DNA from: Accumulibacter sp.
Lineage (GTDB): Bacteria; Pseudomonadota; Gammaproteobacteria; Burkholderiales; Rhodocyclaceae
DNA length: 33,541 nucleotides
Direction of reading: 5' to 3'
NCBI GenBank assembly: GCA_031266435.1
Contig: JAISAZ010000052.1
Span: 1-33,541 of the forward strand
The notes beneath the pieces were generated by a model. That model had not been told where the DNA came from. It searched no databases and was given only the letters and a program-made list of their open reading frames with translations. How positions within the stretch are numbered: position 1 is the stretch's first letter; each line of letters opens with the position of its first letter. Of this stretch, positions 10,000-18,697 are shown one piece after another. The position numbers and the translations under genes were made by a program.

Positions 10000-10426
10000 T
10001 TGATCGGCGATGGCCGCTCCGCGAACAGCGCGATGTCGTTTGAGTGCATCGTATCGGAACGTGACAGCATCGTGACGGAATTCAAATGCTTCTCGCACTT
10101 CATGAGAAAAATCTTGCATCGTTTCGCGCCTACTACTAGAATTAGCCGGGAATTGCAAGAACGGCGCAATATATGGCAAGTAGCCTGCGGGTCGGGCTCC
10201 AGGAAATGCGGCGCGGTTTTTATCGGACATTTTTTCTTGCGAATGTCCATGAATATGGAAAGCGATGAATCCGATCGATCAGGACGAAACGATTTTCATC
10301 CATAAATTCGATGAGCGCGTTTTTTGCGCTCTCATCGAATTTATGGAGGCTTCGGAGTCTTTGCTTTCGAGGGTCGTTCATACGTTTTTTTTGCTGGAAA
10401 TTTTCCCCAAATAAAGGAGCTTTAAC
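10000..10426. other. Gene-free region upstream of the histone-like gene, with a long hairpin
   Basis: A 101-codon open frame (10000-10305) has no recognisable domain or ribosome binding site, and I do not accept it. The clear structure is an inverted repeat: CATAAATTCGATGAGCGC (left arm, about 10300-10318) and GCGCTCTCATCGAATTTATG (right arm, about 10326-10345), an 18-bp stem with a 2-nt bulge and a T-rich loop. It lies about 80 bp before the ATG at 10427 and may be part of that gene's leader or a terminator of incoming transcription. AAAGGAGC at about 10413-10420 is the ribosome binding site. Confidence 0.6.
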
Positions 10427-11470
10427 ATGGCAAGATACGGTACGAGAAATACGGCGCTGAATGCTCCCACGTCGAAGTCGGCGTCTTCGAAGGCTGCCGC
10501 GAAACCGGCGGCGAAAAAAGTCGCGGCCAAACCCGCTGTCAAGGCCGCCGCCAAGGCCGTGGCGAAACCCCTCGTCAAGAAAGTGACGAGAACGGCGGCG
10601 GCAAAGACGACGGCGGTCAAACCCGTAGCGAAGAAGCTTGCAGCGGCGGCAAAACCCGCCGTCAGGAAAGCGGCGACGGCAAAGACGGCGCCGGTGAAAT
10701 CCGTCGCGAAGACGGCGGCCGCCAAACCCGTGGTGAAGAGGGGCGCGGCGACGGCAAAGACGGCTACGGCGAAGTCCACAGCGAAGAAAACGACGATGGC
10801 AAAGACGGTCGCGGCGAAATCCACAGTGAAGAAAACGACAGCGGCAAAGACGGTCGCGGCAAAACCCGTCGTCAGAAAAGCGACGAGAGCGACGACGCCA
10901 AAGGCAGCGGGAAAAGTGGCGGCCAAACCCGCAATGAAGAGAACGACGACGGCAAAGACGGCCGCCGCAAAGCCCGCCGTCAAGAGGACGACGAGAACGA
11001 CGGCGGTAAAAGCAGCGGTCAAACCCCTTGCGAAAAAGACCGTCGCCAAAAAATCGCCGGTGAAAACGGCGCGAACCCCGGCGAAGACGGCCACGGTGAA
11101 AACGCCTGTGAAAGCTCCTGCGAAATCCGCGACCGCCGCCAGGAAAACAGCGGCGAAGCCTGCTTTGAGCGCGGTGAAGAAAGCCGTGGCAAAGTCCGCG
11201 GTCAAACCCGTATCGAAGCTCGTCGCCAAAAAGCCGCTGGCAAAGACGGTCAAGGCGGTTAAGCCCGCCGCAAGGAAAACCGCCTCGAAACTCGTGGCGA
11301 AGAAGCCCATGGTGAAGAAAGCGGCGCCCGAAGCAAAACCCGAACCGGGAACGGTGCCCGCGCAGGATTCCGTTTCGCCCGAAGTTGCGGCGGCGGCGCC
11401 CTCCGAACCGAACGAGTCGCCCGAACCGGCGGGCGAGTATCCCTTCCCGACGGGCGAGCGTCCGCAATGA
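10427..11470 (+). CDS. Lysine/alanine/proline-rich histone H1-like protein (AlgP type)
   Basis: The 347-residue protein is almost entirely low complexity: repeated blocks of the kind KPAAKKVAAK, KTAAAKPVVK and KRTTTAKTAAAKP from about residue 15 to 295. A more acidic Pro/Glu tail follows (PSEPNESPEPAGEYPFPTGE). This composition is that of bacterial histone H1-like and AlgP/AlgR3 proteins, which bind DNA without sequence preference. The ATG has AAAGGAGC 7 nt upstream. The G, C and A-rich repeats leave long open frames on the opposite strand (423 and 310 codons), which I reject. A terminator follows at 11527-11559. Repeat number probably differs between strains. Assignment as algP itself is not certain. 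Confidence 0.82.
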   Translation: MARYGTRNTALNAPTSKSASSKAAAKPAAKKVAAKPAVKAAAKAVAKPLVKKVTRTAAAKTTAVKPVAKKLAAAAKPAVRKAATAKTAPVKSVAKTAAAKPVVKRGAATAKTATAKSTAKKTTMAKTVAAKSTVKKTTAAKTVAAKPVVRKATRATTPKAAGKVAAKPAMKRTTTAKTAAAKPAVKRTTRTTAVKAAVKPLAKKTVAKKSPVKTARTPAKTATVKTPVKAPAKSATAARKTAAKPALSAVKKAVAKSAVKPVSKLVAKKPLAKTVKAVKPAARKTASKLVAKKPMVKKAAPEAKPEPGTVPAQDSVSPEVAAAAPSEPNESPEPAGEYPFPTGERPQ

Positions 11471-11472
11471 GC

Positions 11473-11512
11473 GGGGTTTGGTGTTCGTCAAAAAATAACC
11501 CCCACCTTTTTT
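11473..11512 (+). terminator. Possible first terminator after the histone-like gene
   Basis: GGGGTT (11473-11478) can pair with AACCCC (11497-11502), followed by CCACC and six T. The right half (TTCGTCAAAAAATAACCCCC plus ACCTTTTTT) is closely repeated on the minus strand at 22738-22711, just beyond the DUF2569 gene. Confidence 0.45.
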
Positions 11513-11526
11513 CTGTTTAAGCCGTC

Positions 11527-11559
11527 AAAAAAGAGGCGTGAAGATCACGCCCCTTTTTT
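11527..11559. terminator. Rho-independent terminator, T-tract on both strands
   Basis: A 7-bp stem (GGCGTGA 11535-11541, TCACGCC 11545-11551) with a 3-nt loop is preceded by six A and followed by six T, so it can work in both directions. It ends the histone-like gene and separates it from xseA. Confidence 0.88.
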
Positions 11560-11617
11560 GCGTATCATTTCTGATCCTCCCGCGTTTTATGCCTTGGGGC
11601 GGAGAGAAAGGTAAAAT

Positions 11618-12994
11618 GTGCGGATGGCGACCCCGCTTTTATCCGACTTCGATTCTCCTTCCGCCGTCATCCCGGTTTCTCTTTTGAACCGTCTGGCGCG
11701 CGAGGCGGTCGAACGCGCGTTCCCGCTGTGCTGGATCACGGGGGAAGTCTCGAACCTCGTCTCGGCGTCGTCGGGGCACGTTTATTTTTCGCTGAAGGAT
11801 GAAAACGCGCAGGTGCGCTGCGTCCTCTACCGTCCGCGCGCGCAGTTGCTCGGCTGGCGGCTGGAGAACGGGCAGCGCGTCGACGTGCGCGCGCGCGCGA
11901 CGCTTTACGAGGCGCGCGGCGACTTTCAACTCAACGTCGATTCCGCGCGAAAAACGGGCAAGGGGAATCTGTACGAACAGTTTCTCAGGCTCAAGGAAAA
12001 ACTCGAACGCGAAGGTCTCTTTTCGCCGGAGGTCAAACGGGAATTGCCAAAATTCCCCATGCGCATAGGAATCGTGACTTCGACACAGGCGGCTGTTTTG
12101 CGTGACGTTCTGACGACGCTCGCGCGCCGCGCGCCGCACGTGGACGCGATCGTCTATCCGACGCCGGTTCAGGGCGCCGACGCGCCCGATCGGATCGTCG
12201 CGGCCTTGTCGGCAGCGGGCGCGCGGAACGAATGCGATCTGCTGATCGTCTGTCGCGGAGGCGGGAGCCTCGAAGACCTCTGGGCGTTCAACGACGAAAA
12301 GCTCGCGCGCGCGATTCGCGCGTGTCCGCTTCCGGTCATTTCCGCCGTCGGACACGAAACCGACTTTACGATCGCCGATTTCGTCGCCGACCGGAGGGCG
12401 CCGACGCCGACGGCCGCCGCCGAACTTGCCGCGCCCGAAAGAAGCGTCCTCGCGCGCGCGCTCGACGAGCACCGGCGTGGCATCGCTCGCCGGATGCTCC
12501 GCGTTTTCGAGCAGCGAGGCCAGAGACTCGACGCGCTGGCGCGCCGCCTGCGGAACCCGGCGCAGGACCTTGCCCATCGTCGGGAACGCCTCTCCAACCT
12601 CGAACGTCGCCTTGCCGCATCGCTGGGCTTGGCTTGCGCGCGCGGGCGAAACGCCATGTCGGGGCTGATGAATCGCCTTTTTCAGGCGCGCCCCGACCTC
12701 GGGCGCTCGGCGCGCCGCGTCGACGCGCTCGGCCTGCGTTTGCGCGGGGCGGGTGAAAAAAAATTGAACCGTACGGCGGCCACCCTTGTCCAATTACAAG
12801 CCGCTTTGATCCACCTCGACCCGAAAAAAGTGCTTGCGCGAGGATACAGCATTGTTTTTGATAAAGAGAACGCTATCGTCAGAGATAGTCGCCAACTCGA
12901 GGCGCACGCCTCTGTCGTCATTTCTTTCCACAAAGGCGCCGCCCGTGCGGTCGTCGCTTCGACGACGCACGAAGCGCCGGACAACGCCGACTGA
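11618..12994 (+). CDS. xseA: Exodeoxyribonuclease VII large subunit
   Basis: XseA pairs with XseB to degrade single-stranded DNA during mismatch and recombination repair. The 458-residue protein has the N-terminal OB fold (residues about 17-115: LAREAVERAFPLCWITGEVS, SGHVYFSLKDENAQVRCVLY). The catalytic domain follows: FPMRIGIVTSTQAAVLRDVL, TPVQGADAP, LLIVCRGGGSLEDLWAFNDE and ISAVGHETDFTIADFVADRRAPTPTAAAE. A coiled-coil region (about 280-400) and the closing motif DPKKVLARGYSIV complete it. The start could be GTG at 11618 (AAAGG 6 nt upstream) or ATG at 11624; I prefer the GTG on spacing. No xseB is seen in the window. Confidence 0.95.
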   Translation: MRMATPLLSDFDSPSAVIPVSLLNRLAREAVERAFPLCWITGEVSNLVSASSGHVYFSLKDENAQVRCVLYRPRAQLLGWRLENGQRVDVRARATLYEARGDFQLNVDSARKTGKGNLYEQFLRLKEKLEREGLFSPEVKRELPKFPMRIGIVTSTQAAVLRDVLTTLARRAPHVDAIVYPTPVQGADAPDRIVAALSAAGARNECDLLIVCRGGGSLEDLWAFNDEKLARAIRACPLPVISAVGHETDFTIADFVADRRAPTPTAAAELAAPERSVLARALDEHRRGIARRMLRVFEQRGQRLDALARRLRNPAQDLAHRRERLSNLERRLAASLGLACARGRNAMSGLMNRLFQARPDLGRSARRVDALGLRLRGAGEKKLNRTAATLVQLQAALIHLDPKKVLARGYSIVFDKENAIVRDSRQLEAHASVVISFHKGAARAVVASTTHEAPDNAD

Positions 12995-13004
12995 TCCCAT
13001 TCAG

Positions 13005-13079
13005 TTCGTTTTTGTCGACCGCCTTGCCGTACTGTTGCTACTGTTTAGGGATCGGCATCAAGGTATGAATGAACCGGAC
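13005..13079 (+). ncRNA. Conserved leader element copy 1, upstream of sodB
   Basis: TTGTCGACCGCCTTGCCGTA at about 13013-13032, followed by CTGTTGCTACTGT and a terminal ATGAATGAACCGGACAAG, matches block by block the element before icd at 23575-23657. The last block can be read as a 7-codon frame MNEPDKK (13065-13088), beside MNELEKE in the icd copy. The sodB ATG is 27 nt further on. Whether it acts as RNA or DNA is unknown. Confidence 0.45.
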
Positions 13080-13114
13080 AAGAAATAAAACTGACCCGAA
13101 GGAGAAAAATACCC

Positions 13115-13708
13115 ATGGAACATACGCTTTCGCAACTCCCGTTTGCCCTGGACGCGCTCGCGCCGCATATTTCGAAGGAGACGCTCGAATACCATTACGG
13201 CAAACACCATCAGACCTACGTGAATACGCTCAACAAACTGATCCAGGGCAGCACGTTTGAAGACGCCGACCTCGAAACGATCGTCAAAAAGTCTCCTCCC
13301 GGGGCGATTTACAACAACGCCGCGCAGGCGTGGAACCACGCCTTTTATTGGAACAGCATCAGCCCGGAAACGATGACGCCGACGGGCGCCTTGCTCGGCG
13401 CGGTCGACGCGCAATGGAAATCGGTCGATGGATTCAAGAAGGCATTCCTCGATTCGGCTGTCGGAAATTTCGGGTCGGGCTGGACCTGGCTCGTCAAGAA
13501 ACCCGACGCTTCGCTCGCCATCGTCAACACCGGTCCGGCGGGAACGCCGCTGACTTCAGCGAACCGACCGCTGTTTACCGTCGACGTGTGGGAGCACGCG
13601 TACTACATCGATTACCGCAACCTGCGCGCGAAGTACGTCGAGACCTTCCTCGACAAACTCGTCAACTGGGATTTTGCCGCGAGAAATTTCGCCCAGGGAG
13701 AATCATGA
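13115..13708 (+). CDS. sodB: Superoxide dismutase (Fe type)
   Basis: This enzyme dismutates superoxide to oxygen and hydrogen peroxide in the cytoplasm. The 197-residue protein is full length. Metal ligands are His27 (LEYHYGKHH), His75 (NNAAQAWNHAFYW), Asp157 and His161 (DVWEHAYYIDYRN). Gln71 in the AAQ motif, together with FGSGWTWLV, points to the iron form rather than manganese. AAGGAG lies about 12 nt before the ATG. A conserved leader element (13005-13079) ends just upstream and may regulate it. It converges on rho with 65 bp between. Confidence 0.97.
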   Translation: MEHTLSQLPFALDALAPHISKETLEYHYGKHHQTYVNTLNKLIQGSTFEDADLETIVKKSPPGAIYNNAAQAWNHAFYWNSISPETMTPTGALLGAVDAQWKSVDGFKKAFLDSAVGNFGSGWTWLVKKPDASLAIVNTGPAGTPLTSANRPLFTVDVWEHAYYIDYRNLRAKYVETFLDKLVNWDFAARNFAQGES

Positions 13709-13725
13709 AATAACCGGCGGCGCGT

Positions 13726-13752
13726 GGCGTGCGGGCATTCCGCGCGCCCACG
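13726..13752 (+). terminator. Weak hairpin between sodB and rho
   Basis: GGCGTGCGGGC can pair with GCCCACGCC with one bulged C, followed by TTTACC. The U-tract is poor, so this is only a candidate end for the convergent sodB and rho transcripts. Confidence 0.35.
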
Positions 13753-13773
13753 CCTTTACCGCCATTTCCGCGA

Positions 13774-15030
13774 TCAGCGGCGCATCGAGTCGAAAAATTC
13801 GCCGTTGGTTTTCGTCGCCTTGATCTTGTCGAGCAGGAATTCCATCGCTTCGAGGTCGTCCATGTTGTAGAGCAATTTCCGCAATATCCACATCTTCTGA
13901 AGAACGTCGGGCAGGAGCAGAAGTTCCTCGCGGCGCGTTCCCGAACGGTTGACGTTGATCGCGGGGTAGACGCGCTTTTCCGCCATGCGGCGGTCGAGGT
14001 GGATTTCCATGTTGCCCGTGCCCTTGAACTCCTCGTAGATCACGTCGTCCATCCGGCTACCCGTGTCGATCAGCGCCGTCGCGATGATCGTCAGCGAGCC
14101 GCCTTCTTCGATGTTCCGCGCCGCGCCGAAAAAGCGCTTCGGCTTTTGCAGCGCGTTGGCGTCCACGCCGCCCGTCAGCACCTTGCCGGACGCCGGCTGG
14201 ACCGTGTTGTACGCGCGCGCGAGGCGGGTGATCGAGTCGAGCAGGATCACGACGTCTTTTTTGTGCTCGACGAGGCGCTTTGCCTTCTCGATCACCATTT
14301 CGGCGACCTGTACGTGGCGGGTCGCCGGTTCGTCGAAGGTCGATGCGACGACTTCGCCGCGCACCGAGCGCGTCATTTCGGTGACTTCTTCGGGGCGTTC
14401 GTCGATCAGGAGGACGATCAGCGTGATGTCAGGATAATTCGCCGTGATCGCGTGCGCGATATGCTGCATCATTACGGTTTTCCCGCTTTTCGGACTCGAT
14501 ACGAGCAGGCCGCGCTGCCCTTTGCCGATCGGGGAAATGATGTCGATGATGCGGCTCGTCGTATTTTCCTCGCCCCGGATGTCGCGTTCGAGGCGGATAT
14601 GTTTGTCGGGGTGCAGCGGCGTCAGATTTTCGAAAAGGATCTTGTTTTTCGACGCCTCCGGAGGCTCGCCGTTGATTCGGTCGACCTTGACGAGCGCGAA
14701 GTAGCGCTCACCGTCCTTCGGCGTGCGTATTTCGCCTTCGATCGTATCACCGGTGTGCAGGTTGAAGCGGCGAATCTGGCTCGGACTGACGTAGATGTCG
14801 TCAGTGCTCGCGAGGTAGGACGTGTCGGGCGAGCGGAGGAAACCGAAACCGTCGGGAAGCGTTTCGAGCGTTCCGTCGCCGAAAATCGTTTCACCCTTCT
14901 TCGCCTTGTTTTTCAGCAGGGCGAAAATCAATTCGTGTTTGCGAAGCCTGTTGGCGCCTTCGATGTCGTTGGCGACCGCCATGTCGAGGAGCTGGCTTAC
15001 GTGCAGGGCTTTCAGTTCGGATAGATACAT
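13774..15030 (-). CDS. rho: Transcription termination factor Rho
   Basis: Rho is the hexameric RNA-dependent ATPase that ends transcription and silences foreign DNA. The 418-residue protein has the standard length without insertions. The N-terminal RNA-binding part ([18 protein letters not shown], then the cold-shock-like domain around [20 protein letters not shown]) is followed by the ATPase domain with Walker A SSPKSGKT near 180, Walker [14 protein letters not shown] near 265, the Q-loop region and the secondary RNA site [20 protein letters not shown]. It lies downstream of trx on the same strand with a 287-nt gap that should hold its leader and promoter. Confidence 0.98.
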   Translation of the reverse strand: MYLSELKALHVSQLLDMAVANDIEGANRLRKHELIFALLKNKAKKGETIFGDGTLETLPDGFGFLRSPDTSYLASTDDIYVSPSQIRRFNLHTGDTIEGEIRTPKDGERYFALVKVDRINGEPPEASKNKILFENLTPLHPDKHIRLERDIRGEENTTSRIIDIISPIGKGQRGLLVSSPKSGKTVMMQHIAHAITANYPDITLIVLLIDERPEEVTEMTRSVRGEVVASTFDEPATRHVQVAEMVIEKAKRLVEHKKDVVILLDSITRLARAYNTVQPASGKVLTGGVDANALQKPKRFFGAARNIEEGGSLTIIATALIDTGSRMDDVIYEEFKGTGNMEIHLDRRMAEKRVYPAINVNRSGTRREELLLLPDVLQKMWILRKLLYNMDDLEAMEFLLDKIKATKTNGEFFDSMRR

Positions 15031-15317
15031 GAGAAAAGTAATTGAAAGAATTCGAAAAACGTAAACGCATACACGCGACGGACGCGTGCGGGAAAAAAAG
15101 AAGGGAGTACGGCTCGGTTACGGAAAATTCCCTTGAAAACCCGTTTCATTCCATCCCAAGACCGCAAGAAGCACACCGACTTCGCCTCGTCGAGTTTCGG
15201 CTTGTCTTTGGTGCAAATTCGATTTATGAACGGAATCAGACGCGAGGAGCTTTGTGGACTCCCATTATGCCTCGATACGGCATGGCGCAACGGCTTTCAG
15301 GGGAGAGGCTAACAATT

Positions 15318-15650
15318 TTACAGATTATTGTCAATGAATGTCGCAAGTTCGGATTTCGACAAAGAGCCGACCTGCGTCGCTTCGACGTTCCCGTTCTTGA
15401 ACACGATCAGCGTCGGAATGCTGCGTATCCCGTAACGGGAAGGCGTCGCCGGATTTTCATCGACGTTCATCTTGGCGAATTTCAGCTTTTCGGAATAGCG
15501 CGCGTCGCACGCGAACTCCTCGACCAGCGGGGCGATCTTCCTGCACGGGCCGCACCATACAGCCCAGAAATCGACGAGAACGGGCAGGGAAGATTGCAAT
15601 ACCTCGGCGTCGAAATCGGAATCGGAAACGTGGAAAACGGGTTCGCTCAT
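15318..15650 (-). CDS. trxA: Thioredoxin
   Basis: This is a general cytoplasmic disulfide reductase, kept reduced by thioredoxin reductase. The 110-residue protein has the classic active site WCGPC (Cys33 and Cys36), the DFWAVWC strand, and the cis-proline region RSIPTLIVFKNG. The open frame extends upstream, but the ATG at 15650 has GAGGGAG 7 nt before it and gives the normal length (MSEPVFHVSDSDF). The trx-rho pair is a usual arrangement. It is divergent from the AddB-like gene, and the 170-bp gap probably holds both promoters. Confidence 0.96.
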   Translation of the reverse strand: MSEPVFHVSDSDFDAEVLQSSLPVLVDFWAVWCGPCRKIAPLVEEFACDARYSEKLKFAKMNVDENPATPSRYGIRSIPTLIVFKNGNVEATQVGSLSKSELATFIDNNL

Positions 15651-15820
15651 TAGAGAAACTCCCTCGAAAAGCACAGTAAAAAAATGGAGAACGATTCTAG
15701 TTGTGGCATTATGACACGTTTTGGGTCTTTGTTTCCTCGGCTCTTTCGGCAAGCCGACCGTGGCGAAAAAATGCGGCGGACTTTTCCACGCGCCGCGCCC
15801 GAAGATCCGCCTATTTTACG

Positions 15821-18697
15821 ATGAATACCCCGATGCCGTCGCCCGACCAAACCCTCGCCGTGATCGCCGACGAAAGTTTTTTCGACACGCTCGCTTCCCG
15901 TCTGCTCGAATTTCACGCCTCCCGCGCGGACGCCGCTGTTGCTCCCGCCGACCTTTCGGGGATTCTCGTTCTCACGCCGTCGACGGCGATCGGCGCCGAG
16001 CTTCGCGCCGCGCTGGCGCGCGCCTCTTCCACGGCGCTCCTGCTGCCGCGCTTTGATACGATGAAAAACTGGGCGTTTCGGGCGCCGCTCGAAAACGTCC
16101 CCGAACCCTTCCCTCCGAGCGGACGCGTCGTCCTGCTCTACGAAGCGCTACGCGTCAGGGATTGGTTCGACGAGGCCGCGCGCTGGGAAATCGCTTCGGA
16201 AATCGCGGCGCTTTTCGACGAATTGAGCGCGCGCTCGATTGCGCTGCCCGAAGACGAGGGGACTTTCGCCGCGCGGCTCGAAGAAGCCTACGCACTCGAC
16301 GATTCGCCTCCGCTGATGTTCGAGGCGCGGATCGTGTACGAATTGTGGAAGGCCTTGAATCTGTCCGGCGCCCTCGACGCGAACCTCGTCTACCAGGCGC
16401 GCCTGACGCTTCTTGCGCGGGACGCCGAGAAAGCACCGCCGCTTTTCGTCGTGCTCGACGCCGCGCCCGAAGAGGCGCTCATCCCCGCCGAGCGCGAATT
16501 CTTGCGTCGCGCCGCAAAGTTTCGTCGGGTGGGGGTTTTCCACCCCGCGCCGCGCGAAGAGCGCGCGACGCCGCTCCTGCGCGTTTTGGACGCCGCGTGG
16601 TCGCGCAAACCGGACGCCCTCGACGCTTCCGACGCCTCCAATATCTCCAACGCCTCCGATGCATCCAACGCGCCGCTCCGCGAACGCGCGCGCGCTTTGA
16701 GCCGTATCCTTCCCCAGAGCCCGCTGGTCGGGCGTCTGCGAATCCTCGCCGTGGAGGGGCGCGAAGCCGAAGCGCGGGCGGCGGTCGCGCAGACCGGCGA
16801 GTGGCTGCGGCAGGGGCTGCGCAGGATCGCGCTGATCGCGCAAGACCGTTTGACGGCGCGGCGTGTCCGCGCCCTGCTCGAACGTCGGCGCATCCTGGTC
16901 AAGGACGAAACCGGATGGAAGCTTTCGACCTCGCGCGCGGCGGCGACGATCGACACGCTGCTCGAAGTCGCCGCTGGAAATGCGTGGTACTCCGACGTGC
17001 TCGACCTGTTCAAATCGCCTTACGTCTTTTCCGACCTGGGCGAAGACGAACGCGCCGCCGGGGTTTTCGCGCTCGAAACCGCGATTCGCCGCACATCGAC
17101 GCAAAACGACCTCCTGAAAATGCGCCGCTGCGCCGCCGGAGTCGGTGCGCCGGAGGCGAAGTCCGTCGCCCTCGCGCTGATCGACCGTCTCACAGAGGCC
17201 GTCTCCTTCGTCTCGGGCGGGCGCGCATCCTTGTCCGAATGGCTTGTCCGTCTGGATAAGGCGCTTCAGGTTCTCGGCGCGCTGGCGCCGTTTGAGACAG
17301 ACGCGGCGGGACGCGCCCTGTTGAAACTGCTCGAAGAACGCCGCGTCGAACTTTCCGCGAACACGGCGCTCTTTTCCTTCGGCGTCTGGCGTACCTGGCT
17401 CGACCGCGAGATGGAATCGGTCAATTTTCGCGACGAGACGATCGAAAGTCCCGTCGTTCTGACGCCGCTCAAAGCCGCCGGCTTGCGCCGCTTCGAGGCC
17501 GCGCTCATCCTCGGCGGCGATTCGCGGCACCTGGCGGTCGACGCGCGCGGTCGCTTCTTCAACGATTCCGTGCGGCGCGCGCTCGGCCTCCTTACGCGAG
17601 AGGACGAGGAAAACGCGCTGCGCCGCGAACTCGAACACGTCTTGTCGGTCGTTCCGCACGTCGCCGCGACCTGGTGCCAGGACGAGGAGTCCGGGCCGCT
17701 TGCGCCTGAGCTTGCGCTTTTGTCGATCCTGCACGAACTCGCCTGGGGCGACGACCTTCGAGAGGCCTGCCTTGCGTCTTGCCCGGAACCCGAAGTAGAC
17801 CCCGACGCGCCTGTTGATCCCGCGTTCGCCGCGCCCGTCGCGCCGCCGGATCTGATTCCCGAACGTGTTTCCACGAGCGCGTGCAAGACGCTCGTCGCTT
17901 GCCCCTACCTTTTTTTCGCACGTCACGTGCTCGGCTTGGGCGAAATCGACGAAGTCCGCGAAGAGATGCAAAAAAATGATTACGGAAATTTTGTCCACCG
18001 CGTCCTCGAAGCTTTCCACACGCGCCATCCGCTGGTTTCCGCACTTGAGAAAGACGAGGCGCGCGCGGCCTTGCAAACCTGCGTCGACGAAGTCTTCGAC
18101 CCCTATATCACCGACGACTTCCCGGCGATCGCGTGGAAAGGGCGCTGGGAAAAGCGTTTGGACGCCTACCTCGACTGGCAGCGCGCGCGCGAAGCCGCAG
18201 GTTGGCGTTGCGCGCGTTCGGAGGTCGAAGTCGGATCGACCCTGACGCTCGACGGCGGGAAACGCCTCGAACTCCACGGCCGCATCGACCGGGTCGACAC
18301 GATGGGCCCGCGCGTCGGCAAGGGGCTTCCGCAAGGCGTCGCGCTGCTCGACTACAAAACGCAAAAGCCCAGTCGCATCGAGGAGTACATTGACGACGAC
18401 GTCCAACTCGCCCTCTACGCGCTGATGTACGGTGAGGAGACCGGAAAAAGCACTACGGAAAACGCGGGTTTCCCGAAGGAGGCGGCGTACGTCGCGCTCG
18501 ACGACGAAGAAATTTCGACGGTCGAGTCGGGCGGCGCGGCGGCCTCGCTCGAAGAAGAGGTGAAATTGCAGAAAGAACGCCTGCTTCGCGTCTTCAACGC
18601 CCTGTACGCGGGCGCGAAACTTCCGGCGCACGGCGCGAGCCGCGTCTGCGCCTACTGCGAAATCTACGGCTTGTGCAGGGTCGCCGATCATGCGTAA
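15821..18697 (+). CDS. AddB-like PD-(D/E)XK nuclease subunit
   Basis: Together with the next gene this should form a two-subunit helicase-nuclease that processes double-strand breaks for RecA. The 958-residue protein has a degenerate helicase region with no Walker A and a C-terminal RecB-family nuclease: LHGRIDRVD near 827 and VALLDYKTQ near 847 supply the Asp and Asp-Tyr-Lys catalytic residues. A Cys in LVACPYLFFARHVLG near 693 and a closing CAYCEIYGLC (CxxCx5C) form the four-cysteine iron-sulfur staple known from AddB. The ATG at 15821 has no good ribosome binding site; one 12 nt later (15833) is equally possible. An Ala/Asp/Ser-rich stretch (about 268-287) is a low-complexity linker. The stop overlaps the next start (ATGCGTAA). 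Confidence 0.82.
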   Translation: MNTPMPSPDQTLAVIADESFFDTLASRLLEFHASRADAAVAPADLSGILVLTPSTAIGAELRAALARASSTALLLPRFDTMKNWAFRAPLENVPEPFPPSGRVVLLYEALRVRDWFDEAARWEIASEIAALFDELSARSIALPEDEGTFAARLEEAYALDDSPPLMFEARIVYELWKALNLSGALDANLVYQARLTLLARDAEKAPPLFVVLDAAPEEALIPAEREFLRRAAKFRRVGVFHPAPREERATPLLRVLDAAWSRKPDALDASDASNISNASDASNAPLRERARALSRILPQSPLVGRLRILAVEGREAEARAAVAQTGEWLRQGLRRIALIAQDRLTARRVRALLERRRILVKDETGWKLSTSRAAATIDTLLEVAAGNAWYSDVLDLFKSPYVFSDLGEDERAAGVFALETAIRRTSTQNDLLKMRRCAAGVGAPEAKSVALALIDRLTEAVSFVSGGRASLSEWLVRLDKALQVLGALAPFETDAAGRALLKLLEERRVELSANTALFSFGVWRTWLDREMESVNFRDETIESPVVLTPLKAAGLRRFEAALILGGDSRHLAVDARGRFFNDSVRRALGLLTREDEENALRRELEHVLSVVPHVAATWCQDEESGPLAPELALLSILHELAWGDDLREACLASCPEPEVDPDAPVDPAFAAPVAPPDLIPERVSTSACKTLVACPYLFFARHVLGLGEIDEVREEMQKNDYGNFVHRVLEAFHTRHPLVSALEKDEARAALQTCVDEVFDPYITDDFPAIAWKGRWEKRLDAYLDWQRAREAAGWRCARSEVEVGSTLTLDGGKRLELHGRIDRVDTMGPRVGKGLPQGVALLDYKTQKPSRIEEYIDDDVQLALYALMYGEETGKSTTENAGFPKEAAYVALDDEEISTVESGGAAASLEEEVKLQKERLLRVFNALYAGAKLPAHGASRVCAYCEIYGLCRVADHA

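Noticed and set aside
10000-10305. A 101-codon frame after ampD
   Set aside because: It has no ribosome binding site and no recognised motif, and it runs toward the 10300 hairpin.
10220-11491. Antisense open frames of 423 and 310 codons over the histone-like gene
   Set aside because: They are Arg/Cys/Gly-rich or Ala/Phe-rich shadows of a repetitive plus-strand gene that has a good ribosome binding site. No family resemblance.
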